The notes below the pieces were generated by a model, which did not search any database, was not told the DNA's origin, and worked only from the letters and a program-made list of their open reading frames with translations. From Paracoccaceae bacterium (GTDB taxonomy: Bacteria > Pseudomonadota > Alphaproteobacteria > Rhodobacterales > Rhodobacteraceae): DNA of 64,000 nt. The stretch is from contig WGNF01000007.1 in NCBI GenBank assembly GCA_016124615.1, positions 310,001 through 374,000 of the forward strand, given 5' to 3'. The position numbers and the translations under genes were made by a program. Of the stretch, positions 18,491-26,837 are shown piece by piece. How positions within the stretch are numbered: the stretch's first letter is position 1; every line of letters begins with the position of its first letter.

Positions 18491-19036
18491 ATGCCCTTCG
18501 AATGGGTGAAACGGATTGAGGAGGCCCCGGAGAAATCCGGGGCCTTTTCCCAATCTGCCCCGGTCTGGGCCGAAAACGCGCCACCGGTCGCCGAGCTTCA
18601 GCTCTGGCCCAACCGTTCGCTGCCGCGCGGTGGCTTCGTCTTCATCATCGCCATGGCGGCGGTCCTCTTGCTGCTGCCGCTGTTGGCGCTGCTGGGTCGG
18701 CCGCAGCTGTGGGTGGTGCTGCCGTTCATGGTGCTGACGCTCGGCGGCCTCTGGCTTGCCTTCCGCTCGAACTACGCCAGCGGCAAGCTGATCGAACGGC
18801 TCCGGCTCTGGCCCGACCGGATCGAAATCAACCGGTTCGAGCCGACCGGCCGCCAGCAGGACTGGGTCGCCAACCCGCACTGGGTCCGCATGACGCTGCA
18901 TGAAAAGGGCGGGCCGGTCGAAAGCTACCTGACCCTGACAGGCGGCGGGCGTGAGGTCGAACTCGGCGCCTTCCTCAGCCCCGAGGAACGGGTGGCGCTG
19001 AAGGACGAGGTCGAACGGGCGATCGGTCGGCTCTGA
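18491..19036 (+). CDS. DUF2244-like integral membrane protein
   Basis: 181 residues beginning MPFEWVKRIEEAP one base after the ctaD stop. The conserved core starts at LWPNRSLPRGGFVF, followed by two transmembrane helices (about 54-75 and 78-95) and a cytoplasmic beta-rich C-terminal domain with LRLWPDRIEI and the NPHWVRM segment. This matches the DUF2244 family as I remember it; the function is unknown. Position after ctaD hints at a link to the oxidase. An intrinsic terminator lies inside its first 20 codons. Confidence 0.75.
   Translation: MPFEWVKRIEEAPEKSGAFSQSAPVWAENAPPVAELQLWPNRSLPRGGFVFIIAMAAVLLLLPLLALLGRPQLWVVLPFMVLTLGGLWLAFRSNYASGKLIERLRLWPDRIEINRFEPTGRQQDWVANPHWVRMTLHEKGGPVESYLTLTGGGREVELGAFLSPEERVALKDEVERAIGRL
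18522..18548 (+). terminator. Intrinsic terminator inside the start of the DUF2244 gene
   Basis: A perfect nine-base stem AGGCCCCGG / CCGGGGCCT with loop AGAAAT is followed by TTTT. It begins 33 bases after the ctaD stop codon and overlaps codons 11-20 of the next gene. Confidence 0.75.
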
Positions 19037-19176
19037 GCGCGAAGGGCGCGCGGGCTGGAGCGCGCTACGGATTGTGGCCCTGCCACGGTGAGCCCAAATT
19101 GGTAGACAAACCGCCCGAACCGGGCCAAAAATGGAAGGACCTCCGCGCAAGCGACCATATCCAAACGGAGACAGCC

Positions 19177-20040
19177 ATGCCCCAGCCCCGCATCCTCGCC
19201 GCCCTTTTCGCCGTGATCCTCGGCGCCGGGCCCGCGCTTGCCCATTCCGGCGGCGCCGAACCGCTTGGCGATGGCAAGGTCTCCTCGAGTCCCAAGGTCG
19301 GCTATCTGATGTCCTGCCCGACCCGCGGCAGCGGCCGCGGCGCCTTCCGCGACGGGCCCTGGATCGACGGAAAATCCTGGTATCCCGGCGACAAGATCCA
19401 CGTCGAGGGCAAGATCTCCTGGCCCTCCGCCCACTTCGCCGTCTCGACCGTCACCCGCAACGGCGCCAGCTGGCATGAGATCTCGGGCAACGGCCTGCCC
19501 AAGGGCGCGATCACCGGCACCTTCCCGATCTCGCGCTCCGACCCCGCCTATAACTACGACCGCAACCCCAATTCGGTCCGCAACCATACGATCAACCTGA
19601 TGCTGCCAGCCGATCCGCAGGCCGCCGCCAGCCCCTCCTGCGTGCCGATGGGGATGATCGGCGTGGCGCTCGACGGCGTGGCGATCTTCAACGCGGTGGA
19701 CGACAGCGGCCGCGACGCCCCGGCGCACGAGGTGCAGGACAGCTGCGACGGCCACCCCGAGCACGACGGCCAGTATCACTACCACGGCCCCAGCCCCTGC
19801 ATGCCCGGCATCAACGGCAAGGCGGAACTCGTCGGCTACGCGCTAGACGGCTTCGGCATCTACTCGCTGCGCGACGCAAGTGGCCATCTCATGACCGATG
19901 CCAACCTCGACGCCTGCCACGGCACCACCAGCGAGGTGATGTGGAACGGCAAGAAGACCCGGATCTACCACTACGTCATGACCGGCGAGTACCCCTACAC
20001 CATCGGCTGCTTCCGCGGCACGCCGGTCAGCACACGCTAG
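19177..20040 (+). CDS. YHYH domain secreted protein
   Basis: 287 residues with a signal peptide ending ALA (about residue 22) and a GGAG ribosome site. The eponymous YHYH motif occurs in DGQYHYHGPSPC, with flanking cysteines (DSCDGHPEHDG, CMPG, DACHG, GCFRG) and further His residues, so a metal- or disulphide-stabilised periplasmic fold is likely. The family has no established function. It is monocistronic, 140 bases after the DUF2244 gene and convergent with the yqeY-like gene. Confidence 0.8.
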   Translation: MPQPRILAALFAVILGAGPALAHSGGAEPLGDGKVSSSPKVGYLMSCPTRGSGRGAFRDGPWIDGKSWYPGDKIHVEGKISWPSAHFAVSTVTRNGASWHEISGNGLPKGAITGTFPISRSDPAYNYDRNPNSVRNHTINLMLPADPQAAASPSCVPMGMIGVALDGVAIFNAVDDSGRDAPAHEVQDSCDGHPEHDGQYHYHGPSPCMPGINGKAELVGYALDGFGIYSLRDASGHLMTDANLDACHGTTSEVMWNGKKTRIYHYVMTGEYPYTIGCFRGTPVSTR

Positions 20041-20058
20041 CGCACGACCGTCGCAAGG

Positions 20059-20082
20059 GGCTTCGCCGCGGCAGGCGGAGCC
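20059..20082. terminator. Possible bidirectional terminator hairpin
   Basis: GGCTTCGCC / GGCGGAGCC (one wobble) lies between the convergent YHYH and yqeY-like genes, ending at the yqeY-like stop. There is no clear T run, so it is a weak call. Confidence 0.35.
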
Positions 20083-20538
20083 TCAGCCCAGCCGCGCCTT
20101 CACCATCGGCCCCACAGCACCGAAATCCATCTGGCCGGTGTGGTGCGCCTTCAGCTCGGCCATGACCTTGCCCATGTCCTTGATGCTCGCCGCGCCCGTC
20201 GCCGCGATCGCCGCCGCAACGGCGGCCTCGACCTCCGCCGCTGTCAGCTGACGCGGCAGGAATTCCTCGATCACCGCAATCTCGGCGCGCTCCTTGTCGG
20301 CCAGATCGACCCGCCCGCCGTCGTCGAAGGCGCGCACGCTTTCCTGCCGCTGCTTCACCATCCGGCTCAGCACAGCGACGATATCCGCTTCGGTCATCTC
20401 GGGCGCGCCCTCGCCGCGCAGCACGATGTCACGGTCCTTCAGCGCCGAATTCATCAGCCGCAGGATCGACACCCGCTCGGCCGCTTTCGCCTTCATCGCC
20501 GTCTTCACCGCTTCGCCGATCTGCTCGCGTAAGCTCAT
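20083..20538 (-). CDS. GatB/YqeY domain protein
   Basis: 151 residues: MSLREQIGEAVKTAMKAK, then LRLMNSALKDRDI and EFLPRQLTAAEVE, the full YqeY-family helical domain also found at the C terminus of amidotransferase GatB. In YqeY the domain stands alone and may bind tRNA; the function is not settled. An AGGGGA ribosome site supports the start. It is divergent from carA, separated by 174 bases. Confidence 0.92.
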   Translation of the reverse strand: MSLREQIGEAVKTAMKAKAAERVSILRLMNSALKDRDIVLRGEGAPEMTEADIVAVLSRMVKQRQESVRAFDDGGRVDLADKERAEIAVIEEFLPRQLTAAEVEAAVAAAIAATGAASIKDMGKVMAELKAHHTGQMDFGAVGPMVKARLG

Positions 20539-20712
20539 GCCACGTCCCCTGTTTTGCCTGAATGTCACCCTACCGCGCCACCGCCGCCGTGACAACCGCA
20601 GCCCAGAAAACCAACCCTTTGGAATCAAACGAAAACCCATGCAACGCGCGGCCTTGACCCGGCCCGCCCCGACACATAGGTTGCCCGGCGATCCAGCGCA
20701 GGGAGTCGCCCC

Positions 20713-21879
20713 ATGCCCGCCAGCCCGCAAATCCAGCCCAAGCCAACCGCCTGCCTTGCGCTGGCAAATGGCACCGTGTTCTACGGCACGGGCTTTGGCG
20801 CCACCGGTGTGACGGTGGCCGAGCTTTGCTTCAACACCGCCATGACCGGCTATCAGGAGATCATGACCGATCCCTCTTACGCCGGGCAGGTCGTTACCTT
20901 CACCTTCCCGCATATCGGCAACGTCGGTGTGAACCTGGAAGATGACGAAACCGCCGAACCCGTCGCCGCCGGCATGGTGGTGAAGTGGGATCCCACCGAA
21001 CCGTCGAGCTGGCGCGCGACCGGTGAATTGACGCAATGGCTGACCGCGAAGGGCCGCATCGGCATCGGCGGGCTCGACACCCGCCGCCTGACCCGCGCGA
21101 TCCGCCAGCAGGGCGCCCCGCATGTCGCGCTGGCGCACGACCCCGAGGGTAATTTCGACATCGGTGCGCTGGTCGCCAAGGCGCGGGCCTGGAAGGGCCT
21201 GGTCGGCCTCGATCTGGCCAAAGACGTGACCTGCGCCCAAAGCTATCGCTGGGACGAGATGCGCTGGGCCTGGCCCGCGGGCTACACCCGGCGCGAAGGC
21301 CCCGGCCTGCGCGTGGTTGCGATCGACTACGGTGCCAAACGCAACATCTTGCGCTGCCTTGCCTCGGCGGGCTGCGAGGTGACGGTGCTGCCCGCCTCGG
21401 CCACCGCCGAAGACGTGCTGGCGCTGAACCCGGAAGGCGTGTTCCTGTCGAACGGCCCCGGCGACCCCGCCGCCACCGGCGACTATGCCGTGCCGATGAT
21501 CAAGGGCGTGCTGGAACGGGATTTGCCGCTGTTCGGCATCTGCCTTGGCCACCAGATGCTGGCCCTCGCCCTTGGCGCCCGCACGGTGAAGATGAACCAC
21601 GGCCATCACGGCGCAAACCATCCGGTGAAGGACATCGAAACCGGCAAGGTCGAGATCACGTCGATGAACCACGGCTTTACCGTGGACAGCCAGACCCTGC
21701 CCAAGGGTGTCGTGGAAACCCATGTCAGCCTCTTCGACGGCTCGAACTGCGGCATCCGGCTGGCCGACCGGCCGGTGTTTTCCGTGCAGTACCACCCCGA
21801 GGCCAGCCCCGGCCCGCAGGACAGCTATTACCTGTTCGAGCGTTTCGCGGCGGCCATGCGGGCCCGCCGCGCGGCCTGA
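20713..21879 (+). CDS. carA: Carbamoyl-phosphate synthase small subunit
   Basis: 388 residues. The N-terminal CarA domain (GTVFYGTGFG ... ICFNTAMTGYQE-like motif) is followed by a class I glutamine amidotransferase domain with the nucleophile in GICLGHQ and the His/Glu pair in QYHPEASPG. It hydrolyses glutamine and passes ammonia to CarB for arginine and pyrimidine synthesis. carB is not in the window, which is common in Rhodobacteraceae. A GGAG ribosome site precedes the ATG. Confidence 0.97.
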   Translation: MPASPQIQPKPTACLALANGTVFYGTGFGATGVTVAELCFNTAMTGYQEIMTDPSYAGQVVTFTFPHIGNVGVNLEDDETAEPVAAGMVVKWDPTEPSSWRATGELTQWLTAKGRIGIGGLDTRRLTRAIRQQGAPHVALAHDPEGNFDIGALVAKARAWKGLVGLDLAKDVTCAQSYRWDEMRWAWPAGYTRREGPGLRVVAIDYGAKRNILRCLASAGCEVTVLPASATAEDVLALNPEGVFLSNGPGDPAATGDYAVPMIKGVLERDLPLFGICLGHQMLALALGARTVKMNHGHHGANHPVKDIETGKVEITSMNHGFTVDSQTLPKGVVETHVSLFDGSNCGIRLADRPVFSVQYHPEASPGPQDSYYLFERFAAAMRARRAA

Positions 21880-21958
21880 CTGGCCGCGTCGCGCCAGTTA
21901 ACCACGCTTTAACCGGAACGGACGAAGCTGCCCGGGTTGCCACCGCCCCGGTTCTGCC

Positions 21959-23878
21959 ATGTCCGTCCGCCCGCTCCGCCGCCTTTCGCTTGCCGTCGCC
22001 CCCCGCCGGGTGCGGCAAGGCCCACGTGGCGAGGCGGTGCTGCGCCACCTTGCCGCACGGGGCACCCTGCCCGCTGCGGTCTTGCCACAGGCCCTTGCCC
22101 TGCTCGCACGGCGCGAGGCGCGGCTGGCCGATATCCTGATTTCGCGCGGCTGGGTCGCCCCCGCCGACCTGCTGGCCGCCGAGGCCGCCTTGCGCCTCGC
22201 CCAGATCGTCGACCCCGACGCCGATCCGCCCGATCCGCGCCTGATCGACCGCTGGGGCGCGGCCCGCTGCATCGCCGAAGGGCTGCTGCCCTGGCGCCGC
22301 GCCGGTGGTGTTGTCGTCGTGGCCACCGCCCGCCCCGAGCATTTCGCCCGGCGTGAGGGCGAGCTGATCGCGCTTTACGGCCCGGTGGTGATGGCGCTGG
22401 CGGACGAAGCAGCGATCGGGCGTGCCGTGCTGGTGCTGCGCGCCGCCGCCCTCGCCCACCGCGCCGAAACCCTGGTGCCCGATCGTGAAAGTTGCCGCCG
22501 CTGGCGCGCGCCAGACCCCGCGCGGGCCGCGCCGCTGGTTCTGGTCGCATTGGCCGTGCTGCTGGCCGCACCCCGGCTGGTGTTCGGGGTGCTGATGCTG
22601 TGGACGCTGATCACCCTTGCCGCCACCACCGCGCTGAAGGCCGCGGCGCTCTGGGCCCAGCTTCGCGCCCGCCGATTGCCCGCCCGCCCCGGCCGCCCGC
22701 CGGTGATTGCGCGGCTGCCCTGCGTCTCGATTCTGGTGCCGTTGTTCCACGAACCCGACATCGCCGCCCGCCTGATCGCACGCATCGCCCGGCTCGACTA
22801 TCCGCGCGAGTTGCTCGATATCCTGCTCTGTGTCGAGGCCGAGGATGCGACCACGGCCGCCGCCCTTGCCGCTACCGCCCTGCCGCCGTTCATGCGGGTC
22901 GTCACGGTGCCGCCCGGCCCGCTGAAGACCAAGCCGCGCGCGCTGAATTTCGCGCTGCCGTTCTGCCGCGGCAACATCATCGGCGTCTACGATGCCGAGG
23001 ATGCGCCCGACCCCGACCAGATCACCCGCGTGGTCCATCGCTTCCATGAACGCGGGGCCGAGGTCGCCTGCCTGCAGGGCCGTCTCGATTTCTACAACCC
23101 GCGCACCAACTGGCTGACGCGCTGCTTTACCATCGAATACGCGGCCTGGTTTCGCGTGATGCTGCCCGGCCTCGTCCGCCTTGGCCTGCCGATCCCGCTG
23201 GGTGGCACCACGCTTTTCTTTCGCCGCGCCGCGCTGGAGGCGCTGGAGGGCTGGGATGCCCACAATGTCACCGAGGATGCCGACCTTGGGCTTCGCCTCG
23301 CCCGGCACGGCTATCGCGCCGAACTGGTTGAAACCGACACGGCGGAAGAGGCGACCAGCCATCCGCGCGCCTGGGTGAAACAACGCTCGCGCTGGCTGAA
23401 GGGCTACGTGGTCACCTGGGCCGTGCATATGCGCCAGCCCCGCAGGCTGTGGCGCGAGTTGGGGCCGCGGCGGTTCTGGGCTGTGCAGGTGCTTTTTCTG
23501 GGCACCATCACGCAGTTCCTGCTGGCACCGCTGTTGTGGTCGTGCTGGCTGCTGATGTTCGGCCTGCCGCATCCGATGGCGGGCCTGCCCGCGCCGCTTC
23601 TGCGCGCGCTTACGCTGCTGTTCCTCGCTTCCGAAGCGGTCAACATTGCCACCGGGCTGATCGGGCTGGCGGCCACCCGGCATCGCGGCCTGATGCCCTG
23701 GGTGCCCACGCTGTCGCTTTATTTCCCGCTCGGCGCCATTGCCGCGGCCAAGGGGGTCTGGGAACTGATCGGCCGCCCGTTCTACTGGGACAAGACCGCC
23801 CACGGACATCACGTTGCCGCCGATGACCCGCCTTCGGCCGGGCCAGACCCGCCGGTGGCGGCGCTCAGCGGGTTCTGA
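21959..23878 (+). CDS. Membrane glycosyltransferase (GT2) with N-terminal MshEN/GspE_N-like domain
   Basis: 639 residues. Residues 24-82 contain two tandem repeats of the L..L...G......L..AL..Q type (second copy RLADILISRGWVAPADLL), the pattern of MshEN/GspE N-terminal domains, some of which bind cyclic-di-GMP. Two helices follow (about 191-232), then a family 2 glycosyltransferase with DAED (345-348), TED (438-440) and QRSRW (475-479), the processive-type D,D,D,QxxRW set, and further C-terminal helices. NfrB-like proteins have a related domain combination. The product is probably an exported polysaccharide, but no export partner is nearby. It overlaps the convergent GntR gene by 14 bases. 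Confidence 0.88.
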   Translation: MSVRPLRRLSLAVAPRRVRQGPRGEAVLRHLAARGTLPAAVLPQALALLARREARLADILISRGWVAPADLLAAEAALRLAQIVDPDADPPDPRLIDRWGAARCIAEGLLPWRRAGGVVVVATARPEHFARREGELIALYGPVVMALADEAAIGRAVLVLRAAALAHRAETLVPDRESCRRWRAPDPARAAPLVLVALAVLLAAPRLVFGVLMLWTLITLAATTALKAAALWAQLRARRLPARPGRPPVIARLPCVSILVPLFHEPDIAARLIARIARLDYPRELLDILLCVEAEDATTAAALAATALPPFMRVVTVPPGPLKTKPRALNFALPFCRGNIIGVYDAEDAPDPDQITRVVHRFHERGAEVACLQGRLDFYNPRTNWLTRCFTIEYAAWFRVMLPGLVRLGLPIPLGGTTLFFRRAALEALEGWDAHNVTEDADLGLRLARHGYRAELVETDTAEEATSHPRAWVKQRSRWLKGYVVTWAVHMRQPRRLWRELGPRRFWAVQVLFLGTITQFLLAPLLWSCWLLMFGLPHPMAGLPAPLLRALTLLFLASEAVNIATGLIGLAATRHRGLMPWVPTLSLYFPLGAIAAAKGVWELIGRPFYWDKTAHGHHVAADDPPSAGPDPPVAALSGF

Positions 23879-24518
23879 TCTCGCCCGCGTCGATCTTCAG
23901 CCGCGTCTCGAACGCCTTCGAGATATGCGCGCGTAGCGCCTTGTAGGCCGCGTCGCCGTCATGCGCAGCGATCGCCGCGACAATCGCATCATGTTCGGCC
24001 AGCGCTACCTCTTCCCGCCCAACTGCGGCGAAGGTGGTGGTGGCCAGCAGCCCCATCGAGCGGTGCACAAGGTCAAGCTGCTGCACCAGAAAGCGGTTGT
24101 GCGACGCAAGGTGGATCTGCTTGTGAAACCGCCGGTTCGCCCGGCTCAGCGCCTGCGGATCGCCCAGCAGCCCGCGGTCTTCGCGCGCCATATCCTGCAA
24201 GACGTGAATCTCTTCATCGGTCGCGTGCCGCGAGGCCAGCCGCGCTGCCAGCCCCTCCAGCTCGATGCGCACGGCGTAAAGCTCGGCCAGTTCGTTATGG
24301 TCCAGCGAGGCGACGATCAGGCTGCGCCCGTCGCGCGACAGCATCGACTGCGTTTCCAGCCGTTGCAGCGCCTCGCGCACCGGGGTGCGCGACACCCCGA
24401 ACCGGTCCGCCAGTTCCGATTCCACCAGCCGGTCGCCGGGGCGATAGAGGCCCGAGTCGATCGCCTCGAGGATCAGCGTATAGGCATCTTTCTGTGCAGA
24501 CTTGACGTCTTTCATCAT
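23865..24518 (-). CDS. GntR family transcriptional regulator (FCD/FadR subfamily)
   Basis: 217 residues. The N-terminal winged helix (GDRLVESELADRFGVSRTPV) is followed by an all-helical FCD ligand domain with metal-site residues in the NRRFHKQIHLASHN and EHDAIVAAI segments. Such regulators usually respond to carboxylic acids. It is divergent from the HAD gene 95 bases away and overlaps the glycosyltransferase 3' end; its targets cannot be inferred. The start could be either of two adjacent ATGs (24518 or 24515). Confidence 0.92.
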   Translation of the reverse strand: MMKDVKSAQKDAYTLILEAIDSGLYRPGDRLVESELADRFGVSRTPVREALQRLETQSMLSRDGRSLIVASLDHNELAELYAVRIELEGLAARLASRHATDEEIHVLQDMAREDRGLLGDPQALSRANRRFHKQIHLASHNRFLVQQLDLVHRSMGLLATTTFAAVGREEVALAEHDAIVAAIAAHDGDAAYKALRAHISKAFETRLKIDAGEIRTR

Positions 24519-24613
24519 CGGCTCCGATCGGGTGGCAAACCCTAGCGCCGCGGATGGGGGGGATTCAAGCCTCGCGCCTTGCCGCGGCCAGGCGGCGGGG
24601 CTAGGGTCCGGCC

Positions 24614-25261
24614 ATGCAAGCCCCCGCCTTCGCCCATGTCACCACCTGGGTCTTCGACCTCGACAACACGCTTTACCCGCCCTCGGCCCGCCTGTTCGAT
24701 CTGATCGAGGTGCGCATGACGACCTGGGTGATGCGTGAACTTGGCGTCGAGCGCGCCGAGGCCGACCGTCTGCGCCGCCACTACTGGCAAAGCTATGGCA
24801 CCACGCTGGCCGGGTTGATGCGCGAACATGACGCCGACCCCGGCCCCTACCTGACCGAGGTGCATGACATTCCGCTGGACCGTCTGACCCCCGAACCGGC
24901 GCTTGCCGCCGGAATCGCCGCGCTGCCGGGGCGGCGCATCGTCTACACCAACGGCTCGGCACCCTATGCCGAACGGGTGCTGGCCGCGCGCGGCCTTGGC
25001 GGGCTGTTCGATGCCGTCTACGGCGTCGAACATGCGGGCTACCGGCCCAAACCCGAACGCGCCGCCTTCGAGGCGGTCTTTGCCCGCGACGGCACCGATA
25101 CTGCGCGCGCCGCGATGTTCGAGGATGACGCCCGCAACCTCGCCGCGCCGCATGCGATGGGGATGCGCACCGTCCACGTCGCGCCGCGGGCCGAACCCGC
25201 GCCGCACATCCACCACCATACCGACGATCTGGCCGGTTTTCTGGCCCGGTTGGGTGTCTGA
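24614..25261 (+). CDS. HAD-superfamily phosphatase, pyrimidine 5'-nucleotidase type
   Basis: 215 residues. Motif I is DLDNTLYPP, motif II TNGS, motif III the Lys in YRPKPE, and motif IV EDDARN. The LYPP tail of motif I is typical of pyrimidine 5'-nucleotidases of the SDT1/YjjG-like group, which release nucleosides from UMP or CMP. The sequence GCTAGGGT lies just before the start and resembles a -10 element with a very short leader. Confidence 0.9.
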   Translation: MQAPAFAHVTTWVFDLDNTLYPPSARLFDLIEVRMTTWVMRELGVERAEADRLRRHYWQSYGTTLAGLMREHDADPGPYLTEVHDIPLDRLTPEPALAAGIAALPGRRIVYTNGSAPYAERVLAARGLGGLFDAVYGVEHAGYRPKPERAAFEAVFARDGTDTARAAMFEDDARNLAAPHAMGMRTVHVAPRAEPAPHIHHHTDDLAGFLARLGV

Positions 25262-25342
25262 CCGCGTCCCTGCGGCATCCTGCGCCGTTCCGATGCGGCA
25301 CGGCTTCCCCTATGCGTGACGGACTGCGAACAGGAGAACGCC

Positions 25343-25570
25343 ATGACCACCTCGACCCTCACCAAGGGCTTTTATGCCCTGCCCGTCCTCGGCTGGATCG
25401 CCCGCGATGTTGCCACCAAGGACGACGACAATATCTGGTATGCGCTCGTCATCTTTCTGACCTGCGTCGTGCTGGCGGTGCAGACCTGGGGTCTGGTGGC
25501 GCTGTCGATGACCGCCCTCGGCATGGTGCCGATCATGTTCATCCTGCTGATCCGCATCACCCTGGGGTGA
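25343..25570 (+). CDS. Small membrane protein of unknown function
   Basis: 75 residues with an AGGAG ribosome site seven bases before the ATG. Two hydrophobic segments (about 25-45 and 48-72) follow a polar N terminus containing ATKDDDN. I do not recognise the family. It sits between the HAD phosphatase and the UbiH-type hydroxylase, all on the + strand, but spacing (82 and 67 bases) does not prove an operon. Confidence 0.7.
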   Translation: MTTSTLTKGFYALPVLGWIARDVATKDDDNIWYALVIFLTCVVLAVQTWGLVALSMTALGMVPIMFILLIRITLG

Positions 25571-25637
25571 CGCTTCGCCGCTGGCACGCCCCCGCGCCGC
25601 GCCCTATCATCCGGCGCAGGCAACGGAGGCGGCGGCG

Positions 25638-26837
25638 ATGACGCGGAACCACACGGATATTCTGATCTCGGGCGGCGGCGTCGCCGGGCTGACGGCGGCG
25701 GCGGCGTTCGGCACGGCGGGGTTCAGCGTGATCTGCGTCGATCCCGCCGCCCCGGTGACCGATGATGCCGACGAGGGCGCCGACCTGCGCACCACCGCCT
25801 TCCTGCAACCCTCGATCCCGGTGCTGGAGGCGGCGGGGCTCTGGGCGCGGCTGGAACCCCACGCCGCACCGTTGCAGATCATGCGCATCGTCGATGCCGG
25901 CGGCCCGGTGCCAGAGCCGCGCATCGTCAAGGACTTCGATGCCGCCGACATTTCCGGCCAACCCTTTGGCTGGAACCTGCCCAACTGGCTTTTGCGGCGC
26001 GAAATGGTGGCGCGGCTGGCCGAGATGCCGAACGTGGATTTTCGCCCCGGCATCGCCACCACCGCCGTACTGACCCGCGAGGCCGAGGCGCTGGTGACGC
26101 TGTCCGATGGCAGCCGCGTTTCCGCCCGCCTGCTGATCGCCGCCGACGGCCGTGGATCAGTCGTGCGCGAGGCGCTGGGGATCGGCGTGCGCACCATGCG
26201 CTATGGCCAGAAGGCGCTGGCCTTCGCCGTCAGCCACCCGATCCCGCATGCCAATGTCTCGACCGAGATTCACCGCTCGGGCGGCCCGTTCACGCTGGTG
26301 CCGCTGCCCGACCGGGGCGGCCTGCCCTGCTCTGCCATCGTGTGGATGGAACGCGGGCCCGAGGCGCTGCGGCTGGCCGCGCTGCCGGTGCCGGAGTTCG
26401 AGGCGGCGATGAACGAACGCTCCTGCCACCTCTTCGGGCCGCTGACCCTGCTGACGCGCCGTACCGTCTGGCCGATCATCAGCCAGATCGCCGACCGGAT
26501 GTGCGGCGAGCGCACGGCCCTGATCGCCGAGGCCGCACATGTCATGCCGCCGATCGGCGCACAGGGGCTGAACATGAGCCTGGCCGACCTGCGTGTGCTG
26601 CTGGAGCTTGCCACCGCCGCACCGGACAAACTGGGCGAGCGGGCGATGCTGGAGACCTACCACCGCCGCCGTCATGCCGAGGTTGTGGCCCGCATCACCG
26701 GCATCGACGCGCTCAACCGCGCCTCGATGCTGGGCGCCCCAATGCTGCGGGATGCCCGCGCCAAGGCGCTGAACGCGCTTTACTCGGTCGCGCCGGTGCG
26801 CAAGACGCTGATGCGTGCGGGGCTCGGGGTGCGTTAA
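25638..26837 (+). CDS. UbiH/UbiF family FAD-dependent hydroxylase
   Basis: 399 residues. The dinucleotide motif GGGVAGLTAAAAFG (about 11-24), the middle DG motif in LLIAADGRGSVVREALG, and the GD-like motif near LIAEAAHVMPPIGAQGLN match flavoprotein monooxygenases of ubiquinone biosynthesis. The usual GDAAH is changed to AEAAH, as seen in a Rhodobacterales subgroup. The likely role is ring hydroxylation of a ubiquinone precursor, though the carbon attacked is not determinable. A GGAGG ribosome site precedes the ATG; it overlaps the aminotransferase end by four bases. Confidence 0.88.
   Translation: MTRNHTDILISGGGVAGLTAAAAFGTAGFSVICVDPAAPVTDDADEGADLRTTAFLQPSIPVLEAAGLWARLEPHAAPLQIMRIVDAGGPVPEPRIVKDFDAADISGQPFGWNLPNWLLRREMVARLAEMPNVDFRPGIATTAVLTREAEALVTLSDGSRVSARLLIAADGRGSVVREALGIGVRTMRYGQKALAFAVSHPIPHANVSTEIHRSGGPFTLVPLPDRGGLPCSAIVWMERGPEALRLAALPVPEFEAAMNERSCHLFGPLTLLTRRTVWPIISQIADRMCGERTALIAEAAHVMPPIGAQGLNMSLADLRVLLELATAAPDKLGERAMLETYHRRRHAEVVARITGIDALNRASMLGAPMLRDARAKALNALYSVAPVRKTLMRAGLGVR

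Noticed and set aside
21879..21898. ACTGGC/GCCAGT inverted repeat after carA as a terminator
   Set aside because: Short imperfect stem with a large loop and no T run; too weak to call.
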